DNA from: Helicobacter mustelae
GTDB taxonomy: Bacteria > Campylobacterota > Campylobacteria > Campylobacterales > Helicobacteraceae
Direction: 5' to 3'
NCBI RefSeq assembly: GCF_900476215.1
Contig: NZ_LS483446.1
Span: forward strand, 1,178,001-1,242,000
Length of the DNA: 64,000 nucleotides
In this document: positions 8,801 to 18,206 of the stretch, piece by piece
Layout: each line of letters begins with the position of its first letter
Position numbering within the stretch: the first letter of the stretch is position 1
The notes under the pieces: model-generated
Databases searched by the model: none
Told to the model about the DNA's origin: nothing
The model's input: the letters and a program-made list of their open reading frames with translations, nothing else
Made by a program: the position numbers and the translations under genes

Positions 8801-9097
8801 TGTGGGATTTGAAGCATCTTGGGAATGCTCTAAATTTCCCCTTGTGTAGGTATATCTTTTATCCTTTGCCATTTCTTCTAAGGCCTTTTTTGTGCGTTTA
8901 TAGGCCTTTTGGACATTGAGCAAAGCAGCCCCGATGCCCCAAGATACCCCCAGCCAAAAAAGCCAGGTAATCCCGCTGTATTTTGCAAGCAAATAGCCCA
9001 CACCAACTCCTAGCAAAATTGCAACAACAATGGAAATCCCAAGGCTTAAATCATAAACCCCAGAAATAATTTTTTTTGCTTTTTTTTCCCTACTCAT
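8585..9097 (-). CDS. AtpZ/AtpI family membrane protein with low-complexity tail
   Basis: The first 85 residues look like the AtpZ/AtpI family: a basic start (MSREKKAKK), a Gly-rich transmembrane hairpin (VVAILLGVGVGYLLAK, then WLFWLGVSWGIGAALLNV) and a basic end. These proteins assist ATP synthase c-ring assembly or ion handling. From about residue 95 to 170 the protein is a hydrophilic tail rich in Ser, Gln, Asn, Ala and Pro, which is not part of the family. hemL lies 6 bases upstream, so they are probably cotranscribed. The tail and the N-terminal tail of the next gene abut and share short DNA repeats. Confidence 0.7.
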   Translation of the reverse strand: MSREKKAKKIISGVYDLSLGISIVVAILLGVGVGYLLAKYSGITWLFWLGVSWGIGAALLNVQKAYKRTKKALEEMAKDKRYTYTRGNLEHSQDASNPTQGSETPAQEISQNSGQENSKNSAQSVHDSQDSLGTTQENPAGHLQNHAQDPKNLLSSKNSAQHLKSPQSSL

Positions 9098-9103
9098 TGC
9101 CTT

Positions 9104-10384
9104 TTAAATCTCCTGGAATGCGTCATTTGCCCTCTCCAATACGCCATCAATCACGCCCTCATTCATCGGAGTGCAAACAAATCCAGTCTCAAACTGCGAA
9201 CAGGCAAAATACACTCCTCTATGCAGCATGTGGGAATGAAATTTTGCAAACATAGCCAAATCGCTTTTTTTGGCATCATCAAAATTTTTCACTTTATTTT
9301 CATTGAAAAAAAAGCCAAACATACTGCCCCGCACACAGGTTTGCAGCGCGATCCCCCTCCTCTTTGCTGCTTCCTCTAAGCCTTTAGTAAGGCGTAGTGC
9401 TAGGGCCTCTAATTCCTCATAAATGGAAGGATTTTGGGCAATTTTACTCAGTGCTGCAAGGCCTGCGGTGACTGCGATGGGATTGCCACTTAGCGTGCCT
9501 GCTTGATACACACTTCCACTAGGAGAAAGCAGCTTCATGATCTCCTCTCTTCCGCCAAATGCTGCCAGTGGCAGCCCACCACCAATCACCTTGCCAAAAG
9601 TAAAGAGATCAGGCATCACATCGCTATAGCCCTGGACTCCATTGGCTCTAGCACGAAATCCACTCATCACCTCATCAAAGATGAGCACCGCGCCATGCTC
9701 ATCACAAACCCTGCGTAAATCTGCCAAAAAATCCAAATCCGCAGGCACCAGCCCCATATTCCCAGCGATTGGCTCGATGATGACACAGCCAATCTCGCCC
9801 TTTTGGAAACATTGGCGCACAGAATCGATGTCATTATAGCGCGCGACAAAAGTATGTTTGCTCAAATCCTTGGGCACGCCAGGGGAACTGGGAGAGCCAA
9901 AAGTCGCACATCCACTCCCTGCATTCACAAGCAGGCTATCACTATGCCCATGATAGCAGCCATCAAATTTCAAAATATCATCTTTTTGGGTATATGCGCG
10001 AGCTAGGCGCAAAGCACTCATAACTGCCTCTGTGCCTGAGCTAACAAGCCTCATCTTATCAATCCCCTCATACATCTCTATGATCATTTTAGCAAGCGTG
10101 GTTTCTTTTTCTGTGGGCGCACCAAAGCTAAGCCCCTCCCCAATAGCTTCAAGCACATGTCTTTGTATGTCTTTATCGCAATGTCCAAAAATCAAAGGCC
10201 CCCAACTCTGCACAAAATCCACATAGCGATTGTTATCCACATCGATGAGCTCATAACCCTCTGCGCGCTGGATAAACACAGGACTCCCGCCCACGCTACT
10301 AAATGCTCGAACAGGGGAATTCACCCCACCAACAATGACTTGTTTGGCCTCATTAAAATCATTAATACTACAAAGTAGTTGCAT
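9104..10384 (-). CDS. hemL: glutamate-1-semialdehyde 2,1-aminomutase
   Basis: HemL converts glutamate-1-semialdehyde to 5-aminolevulinate, the entry to haem synthesis by the C5 route. It is a class III PLP-dependent aminotransferase. The conserved N-terminus ([10 protein letters not shown]), the [18 protein letters not shown] phosphate-binding region, the Lys in [17 protein letters not shown] and the [10 protein letters not shown] motif are present. The length of 426 residues is normal. The ATG at 10384 has AAGGA 8 bases upstream. Two membrane-protein genes follow on the same strand. Confidence 0.96.
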   Translation of the reverse strand: MQLLCSINDFNEAKQVIVGGVNSPVRAFSSVGGSPVFIQRAEGYELIDVDNNRYVDFVQSWGPLIFGHCDKDIQRHVLEAIGEGLSFGAPTEKETTLAKMIIEMYEGIDKMRLVSSGTEAVMSALRLARAYTQKDDILKFDGCYHGHSDSLLVNAGSGCATFGSPSSPGVPKDLSKHTFVARYNDIDSVRQCFQKGEIGCVIIEPIAGNMGLVPADLDFLADLRRVCDEHGAVLIFDEVMSGFRARANGVQGYSDVMPDLFTFGKVIGGGLPLAAFGGREEIMKLLSPSGSVYQAGTLSGNPIAVTAGLAALSKIAQNPSIYEELEALALRLTKGLEEAAKRRGIALQTCVRGSMFGFFFNENKVKNFDDAKKSDLAMFAKFHSHMLHRGVYFACSQFETGFVCTPMNEGVIDGVLERANDAFQEI

Positions 10385-10412
10385 GCTTTTTCCTTAATTT
10401 AACTTGACTGGA

Positions 10413-10418
10413 ATTATA
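10413..10418 (-). promoter_or_regulatory. -10 element of hemL
   Basis: On the minus strand TATAAT lies 28 bases before the hemL ATG, preceded by a T-rich stretch. The likely promoter of the hemL-atpZ-atpI-like unit. Confidence 0.6.
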
Positions 10419-10895
10419 CAAAAACTCCCAAAAACCTCACAAGCTCTAGCATGAGATTTTGGTAGAGGATTTTTGGGTGTTTGCGGTGTTTTGGCGTGAC
10501 TTTAGGGAGGGATTTATCGATGCTTTACGCTGAGCTTTTTTTGTTTTTTATTTGGGAGGGATGGTTTTGGCAGCTGCTTATGGGCGAGAAAATTTGCGCA
10601 ACTTTTGCGCGGGGGTAAGACTAGAAATTTTGCTCGCCAAAAAACCAAAATAAGGTCCATGGCGCTGGGAAACACGCATGATGAGTGCAACTAAGGCAGA
10701 TTGCGTGCATCAGACACTGGGGGTAGAATCTCTACACATTTGCAAAGTTTTGTGCGCATTACACTCACATGTAACCCTCCATTTTCGTGAGAATACTAGA
10801 ATCCCTCCATTTATTTTCAAAAATCTCATTATTCCCGCCATCAAATTTCATTTGATTGCAAGAGAAGAATTGAGAAAAGAATTGAAGGAAAAAAG
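10419..10895. other. intergenic region without a convincing gene
   Basis: About 480 bases between the divergent hemL and LysE-type genes. The first 200 bases are G/T-rich with stops in all frames. A 74-codon open frame at 10678-10902 has no ribosome binding site and no recognisable domain, and it overlaps the start of the next gene, so I do not call it. Confidence 0.5.
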
Positions 10896-11540
10896 TTGCT
10901 AGATTTTATAATCTCACACTCGATGGAATTTCTCAGCGTTCTTGGCATCTGGACCCTTGCAGTACTCATGCCTGGGCCGGATTTGTTTTTGGTCATTCGC
11001 TATTCCACCCAAAAGAGCAAGATTCATGCCCTCAGCGCAGTGGGCGGGATTCTTGTTGGCACTCTTGTGTGGCTGGTTGTGGGATTTTTTCTAGTCGATC
11101 TCTTGCGCAAAAGTATTTTTTTTGAGCTACTGCAGTTTGTGGGAGGGGGTTATCTTGTGTATATGGCAGTGAGGATTTTCCTCTCTCTGCGCAAAAATAG
11201 CGTAGAGAATGAAGATACCTCCAAACTCTATAGCTCCCCTATCAAAGGCCTCATGGCAGGAATCTTCACCAATCTCTCCAATCCCAAGCCCCCAATTTTC
11301 ATCAGCGTAATCCTGAGTAAATTCTCTACAATACCCCCCTTAGATGTTGCATTACTGTTACTTATAGTAATGACTGCTATTCCTTGCTTCTGGTTTTATT
11401 GTGTCGTACATTTTTTCACGATTAAGAAGATTTTTCAGACTTTTTTGCACTACAGAAAGCACCTTGATTGCGTTGCTGGAGCGATTTTCTTCCTCTTTGG
11501 GATCAATCTCATCACAGAAGCCTTCCCCCAACTTTTTTAG
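10896..11540 (+). CDS. LysE/RhtB family amino-acid exporter
   Basis: The 214-residue protein has the LysE-family pattern: MPGPD (residues about 26-30) after the first transmembrane helix, an HALSAVGGILVG segment, a central amphipathic loop, then FTNLSNPKP. About six hydrophobic helices are visible. Members export lysine, threonine, homoserine lactone and similar compounds; the substrate cannot be deduced here. The chosen start is TTG at 10896, with GAAGGAAA a few bases upstream. An ATG at 10923 would remove nine residues and is a possible alternative. It stands alone between hemL and an outer-membrane protein gene. Confidence 0.85.
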   Translation: MLDFIISHSMEFLSVLGIWTLAVLMPGPDLFLVIRYSTQKSKIHALSAVGGILVGTLVWLVVGFFLVDLLRKSIFFELLQFVGGGYLVYMAVRIFLSLRKNSVENEDTSKLYSSPIKGLMAGIFTNLSNPKPPIFISVILSKFSTIPPLDVALLLLIVMTAIPCFWFYCVVHFFTIKKIFQTFLHYRKHLDCVAGAIFFLFGINLITEAFPQLF

Positions 11541-11618
11541 CATTTAGCTTAATCTTCTTTTAAGCTCTTTTTGTTAGCCTTTTTTTGTAGCGTAATTTCT
11601 AAACAGAAGGAAAACAAA

Positions 11619-12962
11619 ATGAAAACAAAAATTCTTTCCTTAATAGCTCTTGCATTTTTACAATCTGAGGCACTCGAAATCAAAAATAAACTTTCAGGCT
11701 CTGCAGCCAGTTCTAGCAAAATTGGATTAAACATCAATCAAAGTCCCACAAAGGTCAATCCTGCAGAGGGAATCTTACCCACAGAAAGCTTTAGTGTCAT
11801 TCGAGCCAATGTGGATTATATCTTTAGCCTCACGCATGAAGGCCACTATTTTGACATACTGCTTGGAGGTAGTTTTGGTGGGGTTGTCTATGATTCTACA
11901 AAAAACCTCGTAGGCGGCTCACAAATCTATAAATACATTGGCTACTGGGCAGGTGTTGCCAACACCAAGGGTCCGGGCAACAAAGACACGCGCAATTACA
12001 TACTCTACAATGCAAATGTCTTCTATCGATATGATAGATATTTTTCTATACGAATCGGGCGCTTTGGTCTGGATATTGGCGATTGGCAAAGGGGCTTTAG
12101 AGAGGGTGTAGACATAAGGAGTCAAGCAATTCCCAACACCACACTCTGGTTTTTTGCCACAAACAAAGGTGCGGCTGTAGCCAAGGGTGGGCCGTGGCTG
12201 CGAGATTTTCGCTATATCAATGTGAATGACACTAAGGGAGATTGGGATTATGGCAGAGGATTTTGGCTTTTTGGGACTGGCGCGCAGGTGATTTACAAAA
12301 ACTTCACCATTCACCCAATGTTTTATGCCCAAGATTCTCGCTTTGTTTCACCGACCCTGGATATAATCTATAATTTTCGTCCAGACTTTGATGGCAAAGG
12401 ATTTAATTTCAAAACCCAGGTTGTAGGAATGTATGCGTACTATCTTAGGGGGGCATGGCATTTGGATGCAAGTCTTGATAATTTCCAGCCTGAGACAAAA
12501 ATCAAAGGTGGAGGAGGATCTCTCTTTATCAAGCAGACCTTTTTTTATGATAATTATGAATTTGGTGCAGCATTGTATACCACCTTTAGTGATCCGCATC
12601 AATTTTTTGGCGGGGCCAACCCCACAGGCTTTGATAGCTTCACAGGCACCATCTATCAATTCACCACTTGGAACAATGTTTTCCGAAAATATGCTCACAC
12701 AGGCTGGGCATTTGTCGGGGGCTCACACAAGGATTTGACATGGAGAGTCGTAGGGCGCTATACAAATGCCACTCGCGCGCAGGAGCAAAGCGTGCTCTGT
12801 TCTTTTACCTATAAATTCACCAAAAATTTTGAAGGAAACTTCACTATCCAATACTATGGTCTCACCACCAAAGCAGGTCATTTGCTAGGGACAAAGCGTC
12901 TGCTGCAAGATACTTACTCAGATCGCAGCTCCATCCGCACAAGCCTCGTGTACTTCTTTTAA
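11619..12962 (+). CDS. Helicobacter outer-membrane porin-like protein
   Basis: The 447-residue protein begins with a signal peptide (MKTKILSLIALAFLQSEA, cleavage after EA). The mature chain alternates aromatic and glycine-rich beta-strands and ends in LVYFF, a C-terminal aromatic typical of outer-membrane barrels. The sequence style (RYDRYFSIRIGRFGLDIGDWQ, then a FRYINVND region) is like the Hof/OprD-like porins of Helicobacter and Campylobacter; I cannot place it in a subfamily. The frame is open from 11571, but the ATG at 11619 has AGAAGG 9 bases upstream and begins the signal peptide. A hairpin terminator follows. Confidence 0.8.
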   Translation: MKTKILSLIALAFLQSEALEIKNKLSGSAASSSKIGLNINQSPTKVNPAEGILPTESFSVIRANVDYIFSLTHEGHYFDILLGGSFGGVVYDSTKNLVGGSQIYKYIGYWAGVANTKGPGNKDTRNYILYNANVFYRYDRYFSIRIGRFGLDIGDWQRGFREGVDIRSQAIPNTTLWFFATNKGAAVAKGGPWLRDFRYINVNDTKGDWDYGRGFWLFGTGAQVIYKNFTIHPMFYAQDSRFVSPTLDIIYNFRPDFDGKGFNFKTQVVGMYAYYLRGAWHLDASLDNFQPETKIKGGGGSLFIKQTFFYDNYEFGAALYTTFSDPHQFFGGANPTGFDSFTGTIYQFTTWNNVFRKYAHTGWAFVGGSHKDLTWRVVGRYTNATRAQEQSVLCSFTYKFTKNFEGNFTIQYYGLTTKAGHLLGTKRLLQDTYSDRSSIRTSLVYFF

Positions 12963-12997
12963 CAACTCCCCCTCTTGGGGGTTAAGCTTTTTATTCC
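12963..12997 (+). terminator. hairpin terminator after the porin-like gene
   Basis: The stem CCCCC / loop TCTT / GGGGG starts 6 bases after the stop and is followed by TTAAGCTTTTTATT. The stem is short but GC-only. Confidence 0.6.
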
Positions 12998-13306
12998 TAT
13001 CAGAATTTTTCAAGCTTTTAAGTCTCTTAAAGATTTTCAAGTTTTTTGGATGATTGAATTTTTTGAACCCTTCTTGAATCTCGCAAAAATTTTCAAAACT
13101 CCAATCAAAACACCCACTCGCATCAAAACCAAAAAACCAGCACAAAACAAAAAAGAATTCACCAAAACACAACACTTTCCAACTCTGCACAAAAAGCAGC
13201 AGGAGTCTTTGAACTCTTCACCCCCCTTAAAAACTTAAAAATAAGTTCAAAGCCCTCTTTCAGATCCCTTGGAAAACCCCACTAAAGGCAGATAGACCCT
13301 CCTTGC
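12998..13306. other. intergenic region, nothing recognised
   Basis: About 310 AC-rich bases between the convergent porin-like and DASS transporter genes. Open frames present on both strands are short and low-complexity. No gene, repeat or RNA was identified. Confidence 0.5.
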
Positions 13307-14674
13307 TTAGAGCCAAAAGGAATAAGCTATGCTACCAAGAATGATGGCACAAAAGATGTTGAGATAGATGCCAACGCGGATCATTTCATTTTGTCGGATG
13401 TAGCCCGTGCCATAGACCACGGCATTGGGAGGAGTGGCTACAGGCAGCATAAAAGCACAGGAAGCTGCAAAACCAACAATCAATGCAAGTCCTAATGGGG
13501 GTGCACCAAGAGCCTGGGCAATGCTAATAAAAAGCGGCACAAGAAGCGCAGCGGATGCGGTATTGCTAGTAAATTCTGTGAGAAATACGACAAAAAATGC
13601 CACAATAATACCGATGATAAAAAGACTCTTACCCTCAATCATCCAAACAACGCTTTCTGCCATTACCTTGCTCGCACCAGAATCCTTCAAAACCACACTC
13701 AAAGTCAGCCCCCCACCAAAAAGCAGTAAAACCCCCCAATCTGTGCGATCGCTTGCTTGCTTCCATTCAATCAAACGAAAGATACATACAAGAGCAACCC
13801 CGATGAGAGCAATCACGCTATCAAAATTTGCAACATTTTTTCCTAAGCCAAGCAAAGGACTGAGCAAGGAATTTAGCGGCTTGCTAAATGTCCAACAAAG
13901 TGCGATAAAAATAAAAATACCCAAAGTGATAGTTTTTTTTCTATCCATAGGAGGGATGGATTGAGAATCAAAATCAATTTTGTGGTTCAGCTTTGGCCTT
14001 AAAACAATATAAAGCACAGCCATCATCAATGGCATAAAAAGAAGCACGATGGGGATTCCAAAATAAAGCCATTCAGAAAAGCTAATATGCAAATTGCTCG
14101 CTACAATGGCATTGGGAGGTGTGCCCACAAGTGTCCCCATACCCCCGATACTTGCACTATAGGCAACTCCAAGCAAAACAAATACAAATGTATTGCGATC
14201 CTTGCTAGAATCGACTTTTGAAAGAATCCCAATAGCAAGAGGCAACATCATTGCAGCAATTGCTGTATTGCTCATCCACATCGATAAAAATGCTGTAGTG
14301 AGAAAGATTAAAAAAACAGCCCCAACAAAGCTACCACGAGAAAACTTCAAAATGCGAGCAGCAATGATTTTATCAAGTTCTTGATGGTGCAAAGTAGCAG
14401 CCAAAACAAATCCGCCAAAAAATAAAAAAATAATAGGATTAGCAAAGCTAATCAACGCGTTTTTTGTATTTAATAATCCTGTCAATATTGCAAGTATTGG
14501 AATAAGTAAAGCCGTGATGGTTACATGCACCGCCTCGCTAAGCCACAAAATCGCGGCAAATGCGAGGATGGCTAGACCTTGATTCACCTGCAATGTGAAG
14601 GGCAAAAAATGAATCAAGGCAAAAAAAAGCACGAAATCAAAAATGACGATACAAGTTTTTATGGTGTTTGACAT
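13307..14674 (-). CDS. DASS family sodium/anion (dicarboxylate) symporter
   Basis: This 455-residue membrane protein has both Ser-Asn-Thr motifs that bind Na+ and substrate in the divalent anion:sodium symporter family (SLC13/CitT): SNTAIAAMMLPLAIG in the first half and SNTASAALLVPLFIS in the second. Each half also has a threonine-proline loop, GTPPNAIVAS and ATPPNAVVYGTGYI. Around eleven transmembrane segments are visible. Likely substrates are succinate, fumarate, malate, citrate or sulfate. The frame is open to 14983, but the ATG at 14674 with AGGAAAGGG upstream gives the family-typical N-terminus, so I start there. A stand-alone gene. Confidence 0.88.
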   Translation of the reverse strand: MSNTIKTCIVIFDFVLFFALIHFLPFTLQVNQGLAILAFAAILWLSEAVHVTITALLIPILAILTGLLNTKNALISFANPIIFLFFGGFVLAATLHHQELDKIIAARILKFSRGSFVGAVFLIFLTTAFLSMWMSNTAIAAMMLPLAIGILSKVDSSKDRNTFVFVLLGVAYSASIGGMGTLVGTPPNAIVASNLHISFSEWLYFGIPIVLLFMPLMMAVLYIVLRPKLNHKIDFDSQSIPPMDRKKTITLGIFIFIALCWTFSKPLNSLLSPLLGLGKNVANFDSVIALIGVALVCIFRLIEWKQASDRTDWGVLLLFGGGLTLSVVLKDSGASKVMAESVVWMIEGKSLFIIGIIVAFFVVFLTEFTSNTASAALLVPLFISIAQALGAPPLGLALIVGFAASCAFMLPVATPPNAVVYGTGYIRQNEMIRVGIYLNIFCAIILGSIAYSFWL

Positions 14675-15135
14675 GGGTCCCTTTCCTGCGCAAAATCGTG
14701 TATAGCCTTCCATTATAACAGGTTTTTTAGAGATGGGAAATCTCTTGCTTGAGGGGTTTTGTGCACAGAGCGCAAATGGAATTTTTGCAAATGCGAAAAA
14801 CAGGCGGAATTTTGCAGGGGCAAAAGCAAGCAAGCGCGATGCAATCCCTAGCATTGCAAAAAGGCAACTTAAGTGAAAATTAACGCTGTGGGAAAGTGGT
14901 ATAAATGTAGGAAAACGCTGCAGGAAATGAGGTAAAAATCTCCCTAGAATTGGCAAAATAACCCAACATTTAAAAAACCCCAAGCCAAACCCGCATCAAA
15001 AAACTGATTTTGGAAAAAACTGATTTTGTTCTGCGCCTATCTTTCTTGCATTTGCCGCGCTTCTTGTGTTTCTCACATTTCTTGCAACAATGCCTCCAAG
15101 ACAAAAAGCTAAGATCCTTACCCCCAACAAAGAAT
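14675..15135. other. intergenic region, nothing recognised
   Basis: About 460 bases upstream of the DASS gene. It is open on the minus strand up to 14983 but without coding character. A short direct repeat AAAACTGATTTTG occurs near 15000-15030. No RNA gene or terminator was identified. Confidence 0.45.
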
Positions 15136-15354
15136 TTAGGGTTTGTTTTTGCTCTGTGCCCTCACTTCTGTGATGCTTTTTCCGCCTAGGCCATAATTGT
15201 CTGTGTCGATTTCATCGATAATCACCACCGTTGAAGCTTTATTTTTGTGCAATACTTTTGCAAGTAGTTCCGTGACCCCAGAGATTAGTTCTCTTTTTTG
15301 CGCAGAAGTTGGCTCGCCATTTTCTTTGGTAATCCTGATATTTACAAAAGGCAT
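15136..15354 (-). CDS. 4-oxalocrotonate tautomerase family protein
   Basis: The 72-residue protein starts MPFVNIRITKENGEPTSAQK. After Met removal this exposes the catalytic N-terminal proline of the tautomerase superfamily. A conserved Arg-containing beta segment (NIRITKE) and a helix (KRELISGVTELLAKVL) follow. These small enzymes form hexamers. In helicobacters a homologue (DmpI type) is known structurally, but its physiological substrate is uncertain. The frame is open five codons further up, but the ATG at 15354 has AGGAGC upstream and gives Pro2, so it is preferred. Confidence 0.88.
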   Translation of the reverse strand: MPFVNIRITKENGEPTSAQKRELISGVTELLAKVLHKNKASTVVIIDEIDTDNYGLGGKSITEVRAQSKNKP

Positions 15355-15399
15355 CTTTGCTCCTTTCATTTTTGCATGATGCTAACATAATATGCTACC

Positions 15400-16002
15400 A
15401 TGTAGACAAATATTTTGGGATTTTATGGATGTGTGATGTGAGAGATATCTTGAGATTGTGCGTAGATTTTGGAAGAATAGAGGAGAAATCCTATCAATTT
15501 TTTATGGATTTTTTTGTCCCCCTCAACAATCGCTTATGCGTAGGACCACCACTTGTTAGGATACAAGAGCTACTAGCTTTGATCCAGGCTAATGTTGTAA
15601 ATATCATTTATCAGGCAAAGGCTAGAGCAAGAAAATGCACAAAGATTTAAGATACAAGATTCCTTTGGCAATGTGTATTATGCAAACAAGATGATAGATG
15701 CCAAACTCAAACCCTTTGTGATTGAAGATTCTAAATTTTTACATTCTATGATTCAACATCAACTCGCACAAAAATTTAAAAATGGTGATAGGGAATTAGA
15801 ATGTTTCCACATAGATAGAACCTTTGAGGCTATAAATTCCAAAAATCAAAAAACAAAAAACCTTTTTCTCTTAGGCTTACCTACAGAGGGGATAAAGTTC
15901 TATACTTTTATTTTGCCTAGACCCCATATCCAGTCGACTTTTTTGAGAGATGCCAATACAGCCCTGCAGGCCTTTTTCAAAAATATTGGGATGACTGGAT
16001 GA
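15400..16002 (+). pseudogene. FAD/NAD(P)-binding family protein, N-terminally truncated and frameshifted
   Basis: Two overlapping frames encode pieces of one protein. The first (to about 15610) contains VGPPLVRIQELLALIQANVV, and the second (from 15601) runs from about RLEQENAQRFKIQDSFGN to a C-terminus with LFLLGLPTEGIKFYTFIL and LRDANTA. These match the C-terminal half of the FAD-NAD(P)-binding (NAD_binding_9-like) protein family as I remember it. The frames differ by one, with the frameshift between about 15601 and 15622. The nucleotide-binding N-terminal half is missing, since the start abuts the tautomerase promoter region. It is therefore a remnant. Its stop overlaps the start of the following MFS pseudogene, so they were once an operon. 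Confidence 0.7.
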
Positions 16003-17141
16003 TTTAGCGAATTTTTGCTTGTTTTTTGGCGACCTTTGTCTCCAATGGCCTAGCTCGCTTTGGATATGTCGTGCTTGTCCCCTTGCTCATACTCTCAGGC
16101 AAGACAGTGTTGCTCAAAGCCTGCAGCTAGCCATTGCGATTTTGATAGGCTATATCTTTGGCTCCTTTATGATCCAAATTTTGCATCGATACATCAGCCT
16201 TGAAGCGATCGCAAAACTTAGTTTTCTCATCATTGCCCTAAGCTTCCTGGCATTGATTTTTGACTCCCTACCCTTTGCATTGGCTTGGAACTTTCGATTC
16301 CTCGCAGGGATGGCAAGTGCAGCATTGATGGCGCTTGCCGCTCCCCTGTCCCTCCCTCTTGTACGGCCAAACAAACACTCGCTTTTTAGTGGTTTGATCT
16401 TTAGTGGCATAGGGATCGGGGCTGTGTTTGTGCTGCTTTACCCTGCCTTATGTGGCGCATTTTTCCATCACATATGTATGGATTTTGCTTTTTGCCATGA
16501 GCTTTGTGGGCTTTGTTTTTGCTCTTTTTGGCCTAAAGACGCTCAATCCCGCAAGAAGAGAGCTTCAAAAAGAACAGAAATTTCTCATTTCTCCTTTTCT
16601 TTGGTTTTTGCTTATCTCTTATGCCCTCAATGCCATAGGCTATCTAGGACACACACTTTTTTGGGTGGATTATCTCGCGTTAGATTTGCACAAGTCTAGC
16701 ATGCTTGCGGGAGCTTCCTGGGCATTTTTTGGCATCGGTTCGGCATTTGGGGCTTTGGGCAGCGGGATGCTAGAGAGCAAAATAGGTCTCAAAAATGCTC
16801 ATATTCTTGTGCTTTTGCTCAAAGCCCTCTCCTGCTTTCTTGCTGCTTATGCTAGGGAGTTTTTTTGGCTAGATGTTTCTGTCTTTCTCATGGGATTTAC
16901 CACTACAGGGAATGTAGCGCTCACAAATGCGCTGGCTTTGCACATCGTGGGCAAAGAAGCTTTTGCAAGGGCATCTAGCATACTGACTTTAAATTTTGCG
17001 ATTTTCCAGGCTGTGTTTTCCTTGCTTTTTACTTACTTGCTGAGTTTTCTAGGCTATTTTTGGCTCTTTATTATTTGTGGGGCTGCTTTGGTGATGAGTC
17101 TAGTCGTGCTCCTGCCCATCAAAGATTCTAGAGCGCTTTAG
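15999..17141 (+). pseudogene. YbfB-like MFS transporter, broken by a stop and two frameshifts
   Basis: The original start is probably ATG 15999, overlapping the preceding stop, but the third codon is TAG (16005). Frame 0 then carries a first helix (FLATFVSNGLARFGYVVLV). Around 16101-16112 the match moves to another frame (SVAQSLQLAIAILIGYIFGS and five helices). Around 16440-16480 it returns to frame 0 for the C-terminal half (FLISPFLWFLLISYALNAIG to the stop at 17141). Put together it is one 12-helix major facilitator resembling the YbfB group, with GLARFGYVVLVPLL at the N-terminus. Three independent lesions make function unlikely. Confidence 0.72.
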
Positions 17142-17690
17142 TGGCGCGGGAAAATGGTGGAGAGAGCGCTTGAAAATAGATGCTAGAGAAATCGCGTGGG
17201 ACTTTGGTGTGAGGGTTTAGAGATTGAGCGCTTGGCTGGGGCGCTCTGCCAAGCTAGCGGGGCATCGGTGCAGGTTTGATGCGTTGGGGAGGAAGTTCTA
17301 GCCAGGCGCTTTTAGGGCGCAAAAATCGCGCTAGATGGCTTGTCCTATCGGGCATTTGATTTGGCTGGCAAAATCTTGAGAAATTCTCGGGGGTGGTTGG
17401 GAGGGGCCAGCAGGCGCTTTGCTTTGGCTGGTAAACTTGGAATTTTGCACGGTGGGATTGAGATAAATCTCGGGGCGGTGTGCTTGGGAAGGGCTAGGAT
17501 CTCGGGTGGTTTGGGCTTGCTTTGCGTGGTGCTTCTTTATTTCGTGTGGCTTTTGGCGTGGCGTGTGTGGACTTGTTTGGTGAGAGCTGGGCGGTGCTTT
17601 GCTTGAAATTTCGTTTTACTTTAGCTTTGCTTGAAATTGCACGGCTTTGTTTTAGTGACTTAGGACGCAGCGCTTTGCAATTAGGATTCG

Positions 17691-17727
17691 CACCCTGCCC
17701 CGCTTTGCCTCACCCTGCCCCGCTTTG
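17691..17727. repeat. 17-base tandem direct repeat
   Basis: CACCCTGCCCCGCTTTG occurs at 17691-17707 and 17711-17727, separated by CCT. A degenerate relative (ACCCCCCTGCCCTGCTTT) lies near 19280, on the other side of the glycosyltransferase gene. Confidence 0.75.
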
Positions 17728-17936
17728 TTCTTTGAGATTCATATTCCCGCGAAACAAAATTTTATCCACATAAGCAATAGCTTTTTTGATTCCAGATGCT
17801 ATGTGATTGTTCTTTTGCATGGAGTAGTGTTTTAGGTCTAACAATTGCTCTAAAAGATATCCTTCAATTTTACCAATTTCTTCTGGGTCCAATCTTTTCT
17901 CAATTCATAAAAAATTCTCAGGAGATTTCCTACTCC

Positions 17937-18047
17937 TTTATTGAGTGATTGTTTGATACCGCGCAAAACACCCCTTGTAATTTTGTCTTGTCGTAAGTGT
18001 CCTTTATTGAGTTTTGATGCCGTGCAAAACATCACAAAATTTTTTGC
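17937..18047. repeat. diverged direct repeat pair
   Basis: TTTATTGAGT, then TTTGATaCCGcGCAAAACA, occurs near 17937-17971. It recurs near 18003-18031 as TTTATTGAGT, TTTGATgCCGtGCAAAACA. The pair lies in the decayed region and may mark a past duplication. Confidence 0.55.
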
Positions 18048-18206
18048 AATTCTTGCATTGTATTTTTTCTTCCCCCTCTCCTATCCAAATTCTAGCAACA
18101 AAAAAGCTTGTAATCTACTTTGTTAGGTCTGCGTGTTTGTTCATACACTAGGGGGTGAATCTGGGGTTTTAGAGTTGAGCATCTTTTGCAATATTTTCCT
18201 GACAGC

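Larger units (their letters stand above)
17142..18206. other. non-coding or decayed region upstream of glycosyltransferase end
   Basis: About 1 kb with no convincing gene. The part from 17142 to 17700 is G/T-rich and unlike its surroundings, with many GCGCT words. Its longest open frame (17340-17606) lacks a ribosome binding site. The part from 17710 to 18035 holds two overlapping minus-strand open stretches of about 60 codons, one starting near DPEEIGKIEGYLLEQLLDL. They look like frameshifted pieces of a protein I do not recognise. Confidence 0.5.

Noticed and set aside
10678-10902. 74-codon open frame before the LysE-type gene
   Set aside because: No ribosome binding site or recognisable domain, unusual Cys/His content, and it overlaps the start of a better-supported gene.
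13425-13964. 179-codon frame antisense to the DASS transporter
   Set aside because: Shadow of a membrane protein gene; the sense frame has full family motifs.
17340-17606. 88-codon open frame in G-rich DNA
   Set aside because: Low-complexity Gly/Leu/Arg composition caused by base bias, no RBS, no family.
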